From NCBI RefSeq assembly GCF_011762155.1, contig NZ_JAASQL010000001.1, positions 1,488,001 to 1,552,000 of the forward strand: 64,000 nt of DNA, read 5' to 3'. Under the pieces are notes generated by a model. The model made no database searches, was not told the DNA's origin, and worked only from the letters and a program-made list of their open reading frames with translations. Positions within the stretch are counted from its first letter, which is position 1. Each line of letters begins with the position of its first letter. The stretch comes from Wenyingzhuangia heitensis (GTDB taxonomy: Bacteria > Bacteroidota > Bacteroidia > Flavobacteriales > Flavobacteriaceae). Below, in pieces: positions 17,709-27,235 of the stretch. The translations under genes and the position numbers were made by a program.

Positions 17709-19607
17709 ATGAAGGGATTTAAGAAACAAATTTGGATGCTGTTGTTAGCCGTTGCATTTGTAGGATGTAATCAACACCAAGAAAAAAAGGAACAAAAAGG
17801 AGAAGTCGTAAAGTTTGATAACCGTATTGCTGCTGATGCATCTTATGCGGTAATGAATAGAATTTTAAAAGCTAAAGAAACTCCTATTTCTGAAATAAAA
17901 TTTGAAAAAGGAACTTATCATTTTTATCCCAATAAGGCTTATGAAATGTATCGTAATATTTCCAATCATGATGATCAATTAACCGTGACTCCTTTTCCTA
18001 TTGTGGGACTGGAAAACATTACTATTGATGGACAAGGTTCTACTTTTGTATTTCATGGAGTTATGATTCCTTTTATTATACATCAGAGTAAAAATGTGAG
18101 TGTTAAAAACCTTTCAATAGATTGGGGAATGTCTTTCCATAGTGAAGGTGTGGTTGTGGCAAACGATCAGAAAAATAACACGTATGATTTGCAATATTCT
18201 AAAGAGTATCCCTATGAAATTAGAAATGGTCAATTAACATTTTTAAAAGAATATTACAGTCATAATATGGGACAGTCTATTTTATTTGATCCAAAAACAA
18301 AAGCCGTTGCTTATGCCACCGAGAATTATTCTAATTGGTTTAGTGTTGTTAAAAAAGTACAAGTGCAACAAAATTTAAAGGAGGTAAAATATCCTTATAA
18401 AACAGACAAACAAGATCCAATTCATAGTTATGTTGGAAAAGAATTTAAAGGATATGTAAAAGAAGTGAAACCGGGTGTGGTTAGAGTGTTTAACCATACT
18501 AAAAAACTACCTAAAGTAGGCTTGATTTTAGTAAGTAAAGGAGACAAAACTGTAAATAGAACCTCTCCAGGATTTCATATTACAGAAACGTTTGGGTTTA
18601 ACGGAAACAATGTAAATATCAATCATGCAGGAGGTATGGGGGTTATTGCAGAAAACAGTGCCGATTTAATTTTAGACAATTTTAATGTTGTTCCTTCTAA
18701 AGGAAGAATGGTGTCTTCTACGGCAGATGCTACACACTTTGTAGGGTGTAGAGGAAAAATTCAAATAACCAATAGTACATTTAACAATCAGTTAGACGAT
18801 GCTGCTAATATTCATGGAGCTTATAAAGAAGTTTTTGATGTTATTGATAAGCATACTATAGGAATTCGTTCTGGTCATTTTCAACAAAAAGGATTTTTAT
18901 TAGGATATAAAGGAGATAAAATAGCTTTGGTTAGAGAAGCAGAATCTTTAAGTCCTTATAAAACAATCACTTTAAAATCATACAAAAAAATAAACGGAAG
19001 GTATGCCATTGCTACTTTTGAAGAAGAACTTCCAGAAAGAATTATAGCAGGAGATTTGTTAGAAAATTTAGATGCATATCCAGAAGTTGTCATTAAAAAT
19101 TGTACCATAAGTAGAAACCGTGCAAGAGGTTTGTTGTTAGGATCTAAAAAAAGTACGTTGGTAGAGAATAATTATTTCCATACAGAAATGTCTGCAATTG
19201 TGGGGCCTGCACATGTAGATCATTGGTACGAGGCAAGTGTGTGTGCCAACGTTACTATTAAAAACAATACATTTCAAGATTGTGCGTATGGTGGTCCTAA
19301 TCAAAGTGTAATTGTTTTAACAGCAGAAAAAGATATTAAGGAATTAACTTTTAAAAATATTGTGATAGAAAACAATACTTTTAATCAGTTTGATAATTTA
19401 ATTTTAGACATTGATAAAACAGAAAATTTAGTTTTTAAGGGAAATACAATTACCAATTCAGGAACTTTTCCTCAATTACATCCCAAAAATCCTGCTTTTA
19501 AAGTTCAAAAATCTAAAGACATTCAATTTGTAGATAACACTTATAAAGGAACTGCAAAGCAAATTTTAAAATCAGACAATAGCGTATCTAACTTAAAGTT
19601 TCAATAA
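17709..19607 (+). CDS. GH110-like alpha-1,3-galactosidase, lipoprotein, copy 2
   Basis: 632 aa. Lipoprotein signal with Cys20 (AFVGCNQ), so membrane-anchored, unlike the GH110 copy at 12395. Beta-helix rungs ITIDGQGSTFVFHG, VSVKNLSIDWGMSF, IQITNSTFNN, VVIKNCTISRN, TIKNNTFQDC. The diagnostic block STADATHFVGCRG then QLDDAANIHGAY contains the D363-D364 pair expected of GH110. It differs from copy 1 in a ~60-residue insertion before the signature. Two GH110 copies with different anchoring could act on different sulfation states or at different sites, but that is inference. It starts 24 bp after the esterase and is 21 bp from the following sulfatase. Confidence 0.8.
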   Translation: MKGFKKQIWMLLLAVAFVGCNQHQEKKEQKGEVVKFDNRIAADASYAVMNRILKAKETPISEIKFEKGTYHFYPNKAYEMYRNISNHDDQLTVTPFPIVGLENITIDGQGSTFVFHGVMIPFIIHQSKNVSVKNLSIDWGMSFHSEGVVVANDQKNNTYDLQYSKEYPYEIRNGQLTFLKEYYSHNMGQSILFDPKTKAVAYATENYSNWFSVVKKVQVQQNLKEVKYPYKTDKQDPIHSYVGKEFKGYVKEVKPGVVRVFNHTKKLPKVGLILVSKGDKTVNRTSPGFHITETFGFNGNNVNINHAGGMGVIAENSADLILDNFNVVPSKGRMVSSTADATHFVGCRGKIQITNSTFNNQLDDAANIHGAYKEVFDVIDKHTIGIRSGHFQQKGFLLGYKGDKIALVREAESLSPYKTITLKSYKKINGRYAIATFEEELPERIIAGDLLENLDAYPEVVIKNCTISRNRARGLLLGSKKSTLVENNYFHTEMSAIVGPAHVDHWYEASVCANVTIKNNTFQDCAYGGPNQSVIVLTAEKDIKELTFKNIVIENNTFNQFDNLILDIDKTENLVFKGNTITNSGTFPQLHPKNPAFKVQKSKDIQFVDNTYKGTAKQILKSDNSVSNLKFQ

Positions 19608-19628
19608 GTACTAATAATAGAAATAAAG

Positions 19629-21131
19629 ATGTTAAACTTAAAATCAATTTTCTTTTTTTTCATAAGTTTTTATAGTTGTATACAAGCACAACAAAAACCA
19701 AATATCATTTTTGTTTTGGTAGATGATTTAGGCTATGCAGATGTTGGTTTTAATGGCTCTAAATTTTACGAAACTCCCAATCTAGATAAGTTGGCTAAAA
19801 ACAGTTTGGTCGTTAATAATGCCTATATGTATCCAACGTGTTCACCTTCTAGAACTGGAATTTTTACAGGACAACAATCTTTTAGAACAGGAGTGTATAA
19901 TGTACCTGTATTGGAGCATGGAACGGCAGAAGAAAATATTTTTTCGAGATGGACGGTAACCAAAGATCATGAAATATATGCTGAGCCTTTGGCTAAAAAC
20001 GGATATAAATCTATTCATTTAGGAAAATATCATATTGTAGGGCCTTATCCAAATAAAGAATTGTCACTTGCTTATCCTTTTCAAGAAAAATTATCGCAAC
20101 CAAAGCCAGGAGACTACTCTTGGTTGGCAGAGCATAAAACTAAGGAGGTTTTACAGTTTTACCCACAAGGAAGAGGTTTTATAGAAAATGTTGGAGGAAC
20201 CTATAAAGGAGATCCTGCTTTTGAAATGGGAGGCTATAAAAGTTACAAAGGAGGATATAGAGCTCCTTTTAGCAATCCGTTTGTAAGTAACAAACCTACT
20301 GACGAATGGTTATCGGATCGATTTGCAGATGAAGCGATTCGTTTTATAGGAGAACATAAAAATGAACCCTTTTTTGTGAATTTAGATTTTTATGCAGTAC
20401 ACCAACCTACTAAAAGTAGAAATGATGAATTGTATAAAAAATACAGCAGCAAACCAGGAGATTCTATTACAGGGCAAGGATTAGGAAAACAAAGAGAACA
20501 AATGGCAAGTTATGCCACTATGATTGAATCTGTGGATGATAATATTCAGAAAATAATTGACTATTTAGAAAAAGAAAATTTAAGAGAAAATACGTTAATT
20601 ATAGTAACCTCTGATAATGGATTTAACGGAGGTCAAAGTCATAATAACTTGTTAAGAGGCTATAAAAGGCAAATTTATGAAGGTGGAATTCGTGTCCCTT
20701 TATTAATCAATTGGCCAAATAAAATAAAAGCGAGAAGAACCGATGTTGCTGTGAGTTTACTAGATTTTTTCCCTACGTTTTTAGAGGTAGCCAATATTCA
20801 ATATTCAGCACAAATTTTAGATGGAAACTCTTTGGTTCCGTTATTTAAAAAAGATACAAAAACATTAGAAAAAAGACCTTTGTTTTGGCATTTGGCAAGT
20901 AACAATAAAAAACAAAAAGCCTGTTCTGTAATTAGAAAAAACAATTACAAATTAATTCAGTATTTAGCAACGGGTAAGCTAGAATTATACAACCTAAAAA
21001 AAGATCCAAAAGAGTCTGATAATTTAGTAGAAAAAGAAACTAAAACAACTCAAAAAATGTTGGCTGAGTTGTTAGAATGGAGAAAAAGTAACAAAGTACC
21101 ACTACCACCTAATTCAATTTTAAGGAATTAA
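19629..21131 (+). CDS. S1 family sulfatase (CSPSR)
   Basis: 500 aa, signal peptide ending IQA. N-terminal metal site NIIFVLVDDLGYADVG. Formylglycine Cys C71 in the canonical TCSPSRTGIFTG. A long middle segment (~100-230) precedes ADEAIRFIGEHKNEPFFVNLDFYAVHQP. Second metal site IIVTSDNGFNGGQSHNNLLRG, in which the Asn/His-rich loop may define specificity. C-terminal KLELYNLKKDPKESDNL. Extracytoplasmic exo-sulfatase on carrageenan-type oligosaccharides is the expected role; the sulfate position is not predictable. Last gene of the 16794-21131 run. Confidence 0.9.
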   Translation: MLNLKSIFFFFISFYSCIQAQQKPNIIFVLVDDLGYADVGFNGSKFYETPNLDKLAKNSLVVNNAYMYPTCSPSRTGIFTGQQSFRTGVYNVPVLEHGTAEENIFSRWTVTKDHEIYAEPLAKNGYKSIHLGKYHIVGPYPNKELSLAYPFQEKLSQPKPGDYSWLAEHKTKEVLQFYPQGRGFIENVGGTYKGDPAFEMGGYKSYKGGYRAPFSNPFVSNKPTDEWLSDRFADEAIRFIGEHKNEPFFVNLDFYAVHQPTKSRNDELYKKYSSKPGDSITGQGLGKQREQMASYATMIESVDDNIQKIIDYLEKENLRENTLIIVTSDNGFNGGQSHNNLLRGYKRQIYEGGIRVPLLINWPNKIKARRTDVAVSLLDFFPTFLEVANIQYSAQILDGNSLVPLFKKDTKTLEKRPLFWHLASNNKKQKACSVIRKNNYKLIQYLATGKLELYNLKKDPKESDNLVEKETKTTQKMLAELLEWRKSNKVPLPPNSILRN

Positions 21132-21290
21132 TAACTACTAGTTGTTTACGTTTTTTTGATGATTACAGATGTTAGTAAATACATATGTTGCTTAGTAAAT
21201 TACGGATAGGTACATCTATTAAACTTAGGTATACGAAATCTTACTACAATTTTAGTTTCTTCGTTTTAGATATCTAAAAATAATAAGACA

Positions 21291-22898
21291 ATGTATTGTG
21301 AATTAAAAATTAATAAAACTTTTTTAATAGGATGTATGCTTGGGTTTGCTATATTATTTAGCTCTTGTACTACTCAAAAAACCTACAGTCCTAAAGTAGC
21401 ATCAGGAAAATATATTTTAACCCCCAAAGAAAAAGAAGAACCACAAATTAATGGAGCTGCTGTTTTTGGAGTTACTCCCAATGCACCGTTTTTATACACC
21501 ATACCAGCTACAGGAGTTAGACCTATGGAGTTTTCTGTAAAGAATTTACCTAATGGTTTGCAGGTAAATCAAGAGACTGGAGTTATTAGTGGTCAAATTT
21601 TAGATAAAAAAATAGGAGATCACAAAGTGGTTTTGATAGCCAAAAATAAGGTAGGTGTAGATCAAAAAGAATTCAATATTAAAGTAGGAAACACCATTTG
21701 TTTAACCCCACCTTTAGGATGGAATAGTTGGAATTGTTGGGGACCTTTGGTGACTCAAAAAAATGTAATTGAATCTGCAGAAGCTATGGTTGCTAAGGGG
21801 TTGAATAACTACGGATGGTCATACATAAATATAGACGATGCTTGGCAATCTAAAAGAGGAGGAAAGCACCATGCTATTTTAGCAGATGAAACCAAATTTC
21901 CTGACATGGAAGGTTTGAGTAATCAAGTTCATAACATGGGATTAAAATTAGGAATCTATTCTTCTCCATGGGTAACTACATATGCTGGTTATATTGGTGG
22001 AACTAGTGATTTTGAAGATGGTCATTGGGATCAATCTATGAATGATAAAAACAATCGTAAAAAAGGTGAAAAAAGAACTTTTACGAGAGTAGCTAACTAT
22101 ACTTTTGATGAAAATGATGCCAAACAATGGGCGGATTGGGGAATTGATTATCTAAAATATGATTGGAATCCTAATGAACCTGCTAGTACAATCCGTATGG
22201 CAAATGCTCTTAAAAATAGCGGAAGAGATATTATTTATTCATTATCTAACACTGCCCCTTTAGAAAATGCAGCTCTTTTTGGAGAGGTTGTAAATTGTTT
22301 TAGAACTTATGGAGATTTAAAAGATAGGTGGGATGGAAAAGGAAGTCATAAAAGTATTAGAGACGAATGGATTGCACATAGAGAGTGGATGGAAAAAGGT
22401 TTTTCGGGAGCACCAGGGCATTTTCCTGATCCAGATATGTTAGTGGTGGGAGATGTAAATACCAAAGGAGGTTTACATCCTTCTCGTTTAACTGCCGATG
22501 AACAATATGCTCATGTTTCTTTATGGTCTTTGTGGGCAGCACCTATGTTAATAGGTTGTCCTATAGAAACTATGGATGATTTTACGTTAAATTTATTGAC
22601 TAATGCAGAAGTGTTGGCAATTAATCAAGATGAAATTGCCATTCCAGGAAAAACAATTTATCACGATGCTACTATGGAAATTGTAGTAAAAGAGTTGGTG
22701 GATGGTAGTAAAGCTTTAGGATTGTTCAACTTAAAAAAAGAGTCTCAAACAATTACAGTAACATGGGAGGATTTAGGAATTAAAGGAAGCAAAGAATTAA
22801 GAGATTTGTGGAGGCAAAAGGATATTGGAAAATATAAAGAAACGTTTTCGGCAACAGTACCATCTCACGGTGTTGTCTTGGTGAAAATTAAAAAATAA
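21291..22898 (+). CDS. GH27 alpha-galactosidase with N-terminal Ig-like domain, lipoprotein
   Basis: 535 aa. Lipobox LFSSC (Cys26). Residues ~50-135 are a putative-Ig (He_PIG-type) domain (FSVKNLPNGLQVNQETGVISG). The GH27 barrel starts at PPLGWNSWNCWG, followed by YINIDDAWQ. The nucleophile is D291 in LKYDWN and the acid/base is D342 in FRTYGDLKDRW. A C-terminal beta domain finishes the protein. GH27 members are retaining alpha-galactosidases; in this locus it would release alpha-linked galactose, or act on other alpha-galactosides of the algal wall. Its own terminator follows, so it is probably monocistronic. Confidence 0.9.
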   Translation: MYCELKINKTFLIGCMLGFAILFSSCTTQKTYSPKVASGKYILTPKEKEEPQINGAAVFGVTPNAPFLYTIPATGVRPMEFSVKNLPNGLQVNQETGVISGQILDKKIGDHKVVLIAKNKVGVDQKEFNIKVGNTICLTPPLGWNSWNCWGPLVTQKNVIESAEAMVAKGLNNYGWSYINIDDAWQSKRGGKHHAILADETKFPDMEGLSNQVHNMGLKLGIYSSPWVTTYAGYIGGTSDFEDGHWDQSMNDKNNRKKGEKRTFTRVANYTFDENDAKQWADWGIDYLKYDWNPNEPASTIRMANALKNSGRDIIYSLSNTAPLENAALFGEVVNCFRTYGDLKDRWDGKGSHKSIRDEWIAHREWMEKGFSGAPGHFPDPDMLVVGDVNTKGGLHPSRLTADEQYAHVSLWSLWAAPMLIGCPIETMDDFTLNLLTNAEVLAINQDEIAIPGKTIYHDATMEIVVKELVDGSKALGLFNLKKESQTITVTWEDLGIKGSKELRDLWRQKDIGKYKETFSATVPSHGVVLVKIKK

Positions 22899-22928
22899 CA
22901 TTGTATAAAAAAATACAATCAATTAATA

Positions 22929-22960
22929 AAGGTCTATTACCGCATGTGGTAATAGACCTT
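22929..22960 (+). terminator. Rho-independent terminator after GH27
   Basis: Perfect 13-bp stem AAGGTCTATTACC / GGTAATAGACCTT followed by ATTTTGTTTG. Confidence 0.85.
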
Positions 22961-23074
22961 ATTTTGTTTGTGTTTTTCTATTGTACGGTCAAACACATTT
23001 TTTTAACTAGAAATAACATAACTACTGCTTATTCTCTTTTACTTTATCTTATTAAAATAATTTAATAAGTAATT

Positions 23075-24472
23075 ATGATTAAATATAAAGTAAGCCTGTT
23101 TTTTTGTTTGCTAGCTCTAGCTAGCTTTGCACAAAATAAACCCAATGTTTTACTAATTATGGTAGATGATATGAATGATTGGGTAGGTGCTTTTGGAGGA
23201 CATCCACAGGCTATTACTCCAAACATGGATGCTTTAGCCAAAAAAAGTACAGTGTTTAAACAAGCATATTGTTCAGCAGCATTATGTAATCCATCAAGAA
23301 CAAGTATGTTAACAGGTTATCAACCTTTTAAAACTGGTGTATATGGAAATGTAGAGGTGTTTAGACAAATGCAAGGGTTTGAAAACACAGTAACATTACC
23401 TCAATATTTTGCACAAAATGGATACAAAACGGCTGCTTCTGGAAAAATATTTCACAGTCCAAGAGGAACAGCAAAAGTGCCAAAAGAAGGGAGTGATCCA
23501 GGTTCTTTTCAAACAGAAAACAAAGTAGGTTTAGGAACTCCCTACCCAGACGTTCGTTTTACACATGGTATAAATTTTAAAAGAGCAGGTGTAAAAGGAA
23601 GTAAAACAAGATCTTTTGATTGGGGACCTGTAGTTATTGCAGATGAAAAAACAAATGATTGGAAAACAGCAGAATATGCTTCTCAGTTTTTACAAAAAGA
23701 ACACGACAAACCTTTCTTTTTAGCATGTGGAATTTTTAGACCTCACTTGCCATTGTATGCTCCTAAAAAGTACTTTGACATGTTTGATGAAGATAAAATT
23801 CAATTGCCTAAAGTTTTACAAAATGATTTAGAAGATACAGGTAAAATAGGTCAAAACTGGGCGAGTAATAAATTGCATGCAGAAATTTTAAGAAATAACA
23901 AATGGAAATCTGTAGTAAAAGGCTATTTGGCAAGTTTAGCTTTTGCCGATGCTTGTGTTGGTCATTTGTTAGATAATTTAGAAAAAAGCAAGTATAAAGA
24001 TAATACCATTATTGTGCTAATGGGAGATCATGGTTGGCATTTGGGAGAAAAGGAGCACTACTCTAAACAAACACTTTGGGAAGAATCTGCCAAAACTCCT
24101 TTAATTGTTTTTGATCCTAGCAAAGGAAAACAAGGAGTAAGTATGCGTACTGTTTCTTTAATTGATGTATACCCTACGTTAATTGATTTGTGTGGTTTGC
24201 CTAAAAAAACAGATTTAGATGGAAATAGTTTCAGGCATTTAGTAACCAATCCAAATGGAGAATGGAATCATTCAGCCTTAACCACAAAAGGATTGGGGAA
24301 TCATACCTTACGAAATGAAACGTATAGATACATAGTTTATACGGATGGATTTGAAGAGTTGTACGATCATAGAAACGACCCTATGGAGTGGACTAATATT
24401 GCTAAAAACTCTGAAAACAAAGGAATTATAAGAGAGTTTAGAAAAGAACTAAAAATAATAATGGAAAAATAA
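23075..24472 (+). CDS. S1 family sulfatase, iduronate-2-sulfatase-like (CNPSR)
   Basis: 465 aa, signal peptide ending FAQ. Metal site NVLLIMVDDMNDW; formylglycine Cys C71 in LCNPSRTSMLTG. FRPHLPLYAPKKYFDMF and LMGDHGWHLGEKEHYSKQTLWEE are hallmarks of the iduronate-2-sulfatase-like branch of S1 (S1_7-like). C-terminal EELYDHRNDPMEWTNI. It opens the eight-gene run 23075-37319, 11 bp before the GH82-like gene. It is likely a 2-O-sulfate-directed exo-sulfatase by analogy, but bacterial members act on many positions. Paralogues lie at 25825 and 53712. Confidence 0.9.
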   Translation: MIKYKVSLFFCLLALASFAQNKPNVLLIMVDDMNDWVGAFGGHPQAITPNMDALAKKSTVFKQAYCSAALCNPSRTSMLTGYQPFKTGVYGNVEVFRQMQGFENTVTLPQYFAQNGYKTAASGKIFHSPRGTAKVPKEGSDPGSFQTENKVGLGTPYPDVRFTHGINFKRAGVKGSKTRSFDWGPVVIADEKTNDWKTAEYASQFLQKEHDKPFFLACGIFRPHLPLYAPKKYFDMFDEDKIQLPKVLQNDLEDTGKIGQNWASNKLHAEILRNNKWKSVVKGYLASLAFADACVGHLLDNLEKSKYKDNTIIVLMGDHGWHLGEKEHYSKQTLWEESAKTPLIVFDPSKGKQGVSMRTVSLIDVYPTLIDLCGLPKKTDLDGNSFRHLVTNPNGEWNHSALTTKGLGNHTLRNETYRYIVYTDGFEELYDHRNDPMEWTNIAKNSENKGIIREFRKELKIIMEK

Positions 24473-24483
24473 AGATTAATAAG

Positions 24484-25806
24484 ATGGTTTATAAACAAAT
24501 AATGACATTAATTTCAATGCTTGTTTTTTTTAATTGTTCTACTAATTTAGATAGAGAAATAGTAGATAATGAAGAAAACATAAAGGAAGAAGAAGTAGAG
24601 GAAGAAGGTTTGGTGATTAATGAAGATGATTTTTATATAGCACCCACAAGTTTTGTTGTTTCTAAAAATCTAAAAACAGATTATTCTGTAGATAATGATT
24701 TTGATACAAATGATAGTGAAAACTTACAGAATGCAATCGATTTTATTTCGGATAACGGAGGAGGGAAATTAACAATTCCTGCTGGTAATTATTCTTTTGC
24801 TGAAGTGTTTTTAAAATCTAATGTTCACCTTGAAATTGATGCAAACGCAATAATTAGACCAGCTGAAATTGAAAGTAAAAGAAACAGAAACTATGCAATA
24901 TTTAAAGTAACAAATGATGCTAGTAGTACTCTTGTAGAAAATGTAAGTATTTGCGGTGTTAACGGAAATTTTGTAGTAGATCTTAGAGAAACAGCGACTG
25001 ATTTTTTAAACATCAGAATCATTCAATCCTATAATGTATCTAATTTTAAATATTCAAATATAACTGTACAAGATAATTTTTCTAAATTTTCAACTTTAGA
25101 GTTTAATGGAGTTAAAATAGGAGATCGTGTGTATGGACCAAGAAAAGGAGTTATAAAAAATATTGATTTGTACAATTCAGATTATGGTTATGGTGTTGTA
25201 CAGTTACAGTTGGCTAAAGAGTTATTGTTTAAAAACTTATATGGACAAGGAGGAGCAACGCTAAGAATAGAAACACATAATAAAGTACTAAGAGAACTAG
25301 GTACTTATGATCTTGTAGATGAAATTTATGGTAGAGACATCAGATCAGAAAATGGAAACAGCGCAGTAATGCTATCTCCTCACTTTATAGATCAAGGTAA
25401 AGTAGATATAAGAGGAATAACTTCTATAGGTAGTGGTTTTGCAGTAAGAATAAATAAAGGTTTTGCTTCACCAGAAGAGGCTGAAGAAGGATTGGGAGCG
25501 GGATCATTTAGTAGTAGCTCTATTATAAGAGATGTTTCAGCTAGTTTTTCAATAGACAAAGCACAAATTAAACCTAAACATTATAATTATATGCCTTGTA
25601 GTTTAAGAGAGCATATATCATCAGAACCTATTAGTGATTTTCCACATGGAGATAGTTACAACGGACCATCTATTGCAGCCGTTTTATATACACCAAACTA
25701 TACTATAGATATTAGAGAAAAAGATATTTCTACAGTAGGATTTTCGGATGGTTTAGAAATAGTTACAGATGAAGATCTTAAAAATGACAACGAGTGTAGT
25801 TTGTAA
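24484..25806 (+). CDS. GH82-like (iota-carrageenase-like) beta-helix lipoprotein lacking the catalytic Asp
   Basis: 440 aa. Lipobox FFNC (Cys18), then an acidic linker. A right-handed beta-helix opens with LQNAIDFISDNGGGKLTIPAGNYSF. Residues matching those recalled for Alteromonas fortis iota-carrageenase (Q222, E245, D247, H281) are Q240 (VQLQLAK), E263 (TLRIETHN) and H300 (LSPHF), with spacing 23 and 37 against 23 and 36. The position of D247 is H265. AVRINKGF also matches the family pattern. The fold and family placement are therefore well supported but activity is uncertain; it may cut a different carrageenan or use another base. It is embedded between two sulfatases with gaps under 20 bp. 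Confidence 0.65.
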   Translation: MVYKQIMTLISMLVFFNCSTNLDREIVDNEENIKEEEVEEEGLVINEDDFYIAPTSFVVSKNLKTDYSVDNDFDTNDSENLQNAIDFISDNGGGKLTIPAGNYSFAEVFLKSNVHLEIDANAIIRPAEIESKRNRNYAIFKVTNDASSTLVENVSICGVNGNFVVDLRETATDFLNIRIIQSYNVSNFKYSNITVQDNFSKFSTLEFNGVKIGDRVYGPRKGVIKNIDLYNSDYGYGVVQLQLAKELLFKNLYGQGGATLRIETHNKVLRELGTYDLVDEIYGRDIRSENGNSAVMLSPHFIDQGKVDIRGITSIGSGFAVRINKGFASPEEAEEGLGAGSFSSSSIIRDVSASFSIDKAQIKPKHYNYMPCSLREHISSEPISDFPHGDSYNGPSIAAVLYTPNYTIDIREKDISTVGFSDGLEIVTDEDLKNDNECSL

Positions 25807-25824
25807 AAAATAATAATAAAAAAA

Positions 25825-27228
25825 ATGAATATAAATAATAAAAAAATACTTTTACTGTTAAGTATCTTTTTTACATTCTCAAATGTGAAAATTCAAGGAC
25901 AAAATGCTAAAAAACAGCCAAATATTCTATTTATTCCAGTTGATGATTTGAACCATTGGGTGGAATATTTAAAGGTAAATCCACAGGTTAAAACACCAAA
26001 CTTAGATAGATTGGTTAAGCAAGGGGTGTCCTTTACAAATGCATACAGCGCAGGGGCATCATGCAACCCTTCAAGAACCGCATTAATGTCTGGTAAAAGA
26101 CCTAGTACTTCTGGTTGTTATAAAAATGCTGAGCATTGGCAAGATTATGTAAAAGAAGGAACCGCATTAAACCATGTTTTAAAAAAGAATGGGTACGATA
26201 CCTATGCTACAGGTAAAATATACCATAACATAACAGGTGATTATAAATCAGGTTGGAATGAAGATATCCGACCAGAAGTTCCAAATCCATCTACTCCAGA
26301 AGTAAATTGGAACCCTAAAAAGAAAAAAGATCAAGGATATTACAAACCTGTAGAGATAAGCCTTAAGGATACAGATATACCTGATTGGTATATGGTAGAT
26401 TATTGTGAAAAAATATTAAATAAAAAACATGATAAACCCTTTTTTTTAGCATGTGGTTTTGTAAAACCACATTTACCATGGATTGTACCACAGAAATATT
26501 ATGACATGTTTCCTTTAGAGGATATACAGCTTCCACCTCATTTAAAAAATGATTTGGATGATGTGCCTACTATGGGAAGACGTATAGGTTTTGGAGAAAA
26601 GGAACACAAGAAAATAGTAGGAAATAATATGTGGGAAACTGCAGTACAATCTTATTTGGCAACAATTGCTTATATGGATATGAATTTAGGTAGGCTTTTA
26701 GATGTTGTTGAAAAAAGTGAGTATGCAGATGATTTACAAATCGTTCTTTTTGGAGATCATGGATGGCATTTAGGAGAAAAAGAACATTGGAGAAAGTTTA
26801 CGTTATGGAATCAAGGAACACATACACCTCTTATTTGGGTAGCTCCAGGGATTTCAAAAAAGAATAAAACCTGTGATGCTCCTGTAGATTTGATGAGTTT
26901 ATTTCCGACTATTTGCGAATTAACCAACATAGAAAAACCCTCTTATGTAGAAGGTGTTAGTGTAGTTCCTTTGTTAAAAAACCCTAAAAAGAAATGGGAG
27001 CACGTAGCAATAAGTACGCATGGTTTTAAAAATCATGCAATTAGAACAAAAGAGTGGAGATATATTAGATATAAGGACGGTAGTGAGGAGTTATATGATG
27101 AAATAAACGATCCTAATGAATATAAAAACCTAGCAAGTAACCCTAAAATGCAATCGATAATAAAAAAATTAAAACAACACTTGCCAAAAATTAATAAAGA
27201 AGGAATTAAAAGAGGTTCTAAAAAATAA
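25825..27228 (+). CDS. S1 family sulfatase, iduronate-2-sulfatase-like (CNPSR)
   Basis: 467 aa, hydrophobic leader to about residue 25. Metal site NILFIPVDDLNHW; formylglycine Cys C80 in SCNPSRTALMSG. FVKPHLPWIVPQKYYDMF and FGDHGWHLGEKEHWRKFTLW place it in the same S1_7-like branch as 23075 and 53712. C-terminal EELYDEINDPNEYKNL. Extracytoplasmic desulfation of galactan oligosaccharides is expected. It lies 18 bp after the GH82-like gene and 7 bp before a GH2 gene, so co-expression with both is nearly certain. Confidence 0.9.
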   Translation: MNINNKKILLLLSIFFTFSNVKIQGQNAKKQPNILFIPVDDLNHWVEYLKVNPQVKTPNLDRLVKQGVSFTNAYSAGASCNPSRTALMSGKRPSTSGCYKNAEHWQDYVKEGTALNHVLKKNGYDTYATGKIYHNITGDYKSGWNEDIRPEVPNPSTPEVNWNPKKKKDQGYYKPVEISLKDTDIPDWYMVDYCEKILNKKHDKPFFLACGFVKPHLPWIVPQKYYDMFPLEDIQLPPHLKNDLDDVPTMGRRIGFGEKEHKKIVGNNMWETAVQSYLATIAYMDMNLGRLLDVVEKSEYADDLQIVLFGDHGWHLGEKEHWRKFTLWNQGTHTPLIWVAPGISKKNKTCDAPVDLMSLFPTICELTNIEKPSYVEGVSVVPLLKNPKKKWEHVAISTHGFKNHAIRTKEWRYIRYKDGSEELYDEINDPNEYKNLASNPKMQSIIKKLKQHLPKINKEGIKRGSKK

Positions 27229-27235
27229 ACAAACA

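Noticed and set aside
24484-25806. Polygalacturonase or pectate lyase as the identity of the beta-helix lipoproteins
   Set aside because: The Q/E/H spacing fits GH82 and the acidic residues expected of GH28 are not apparent; no pectin genes are nearby.
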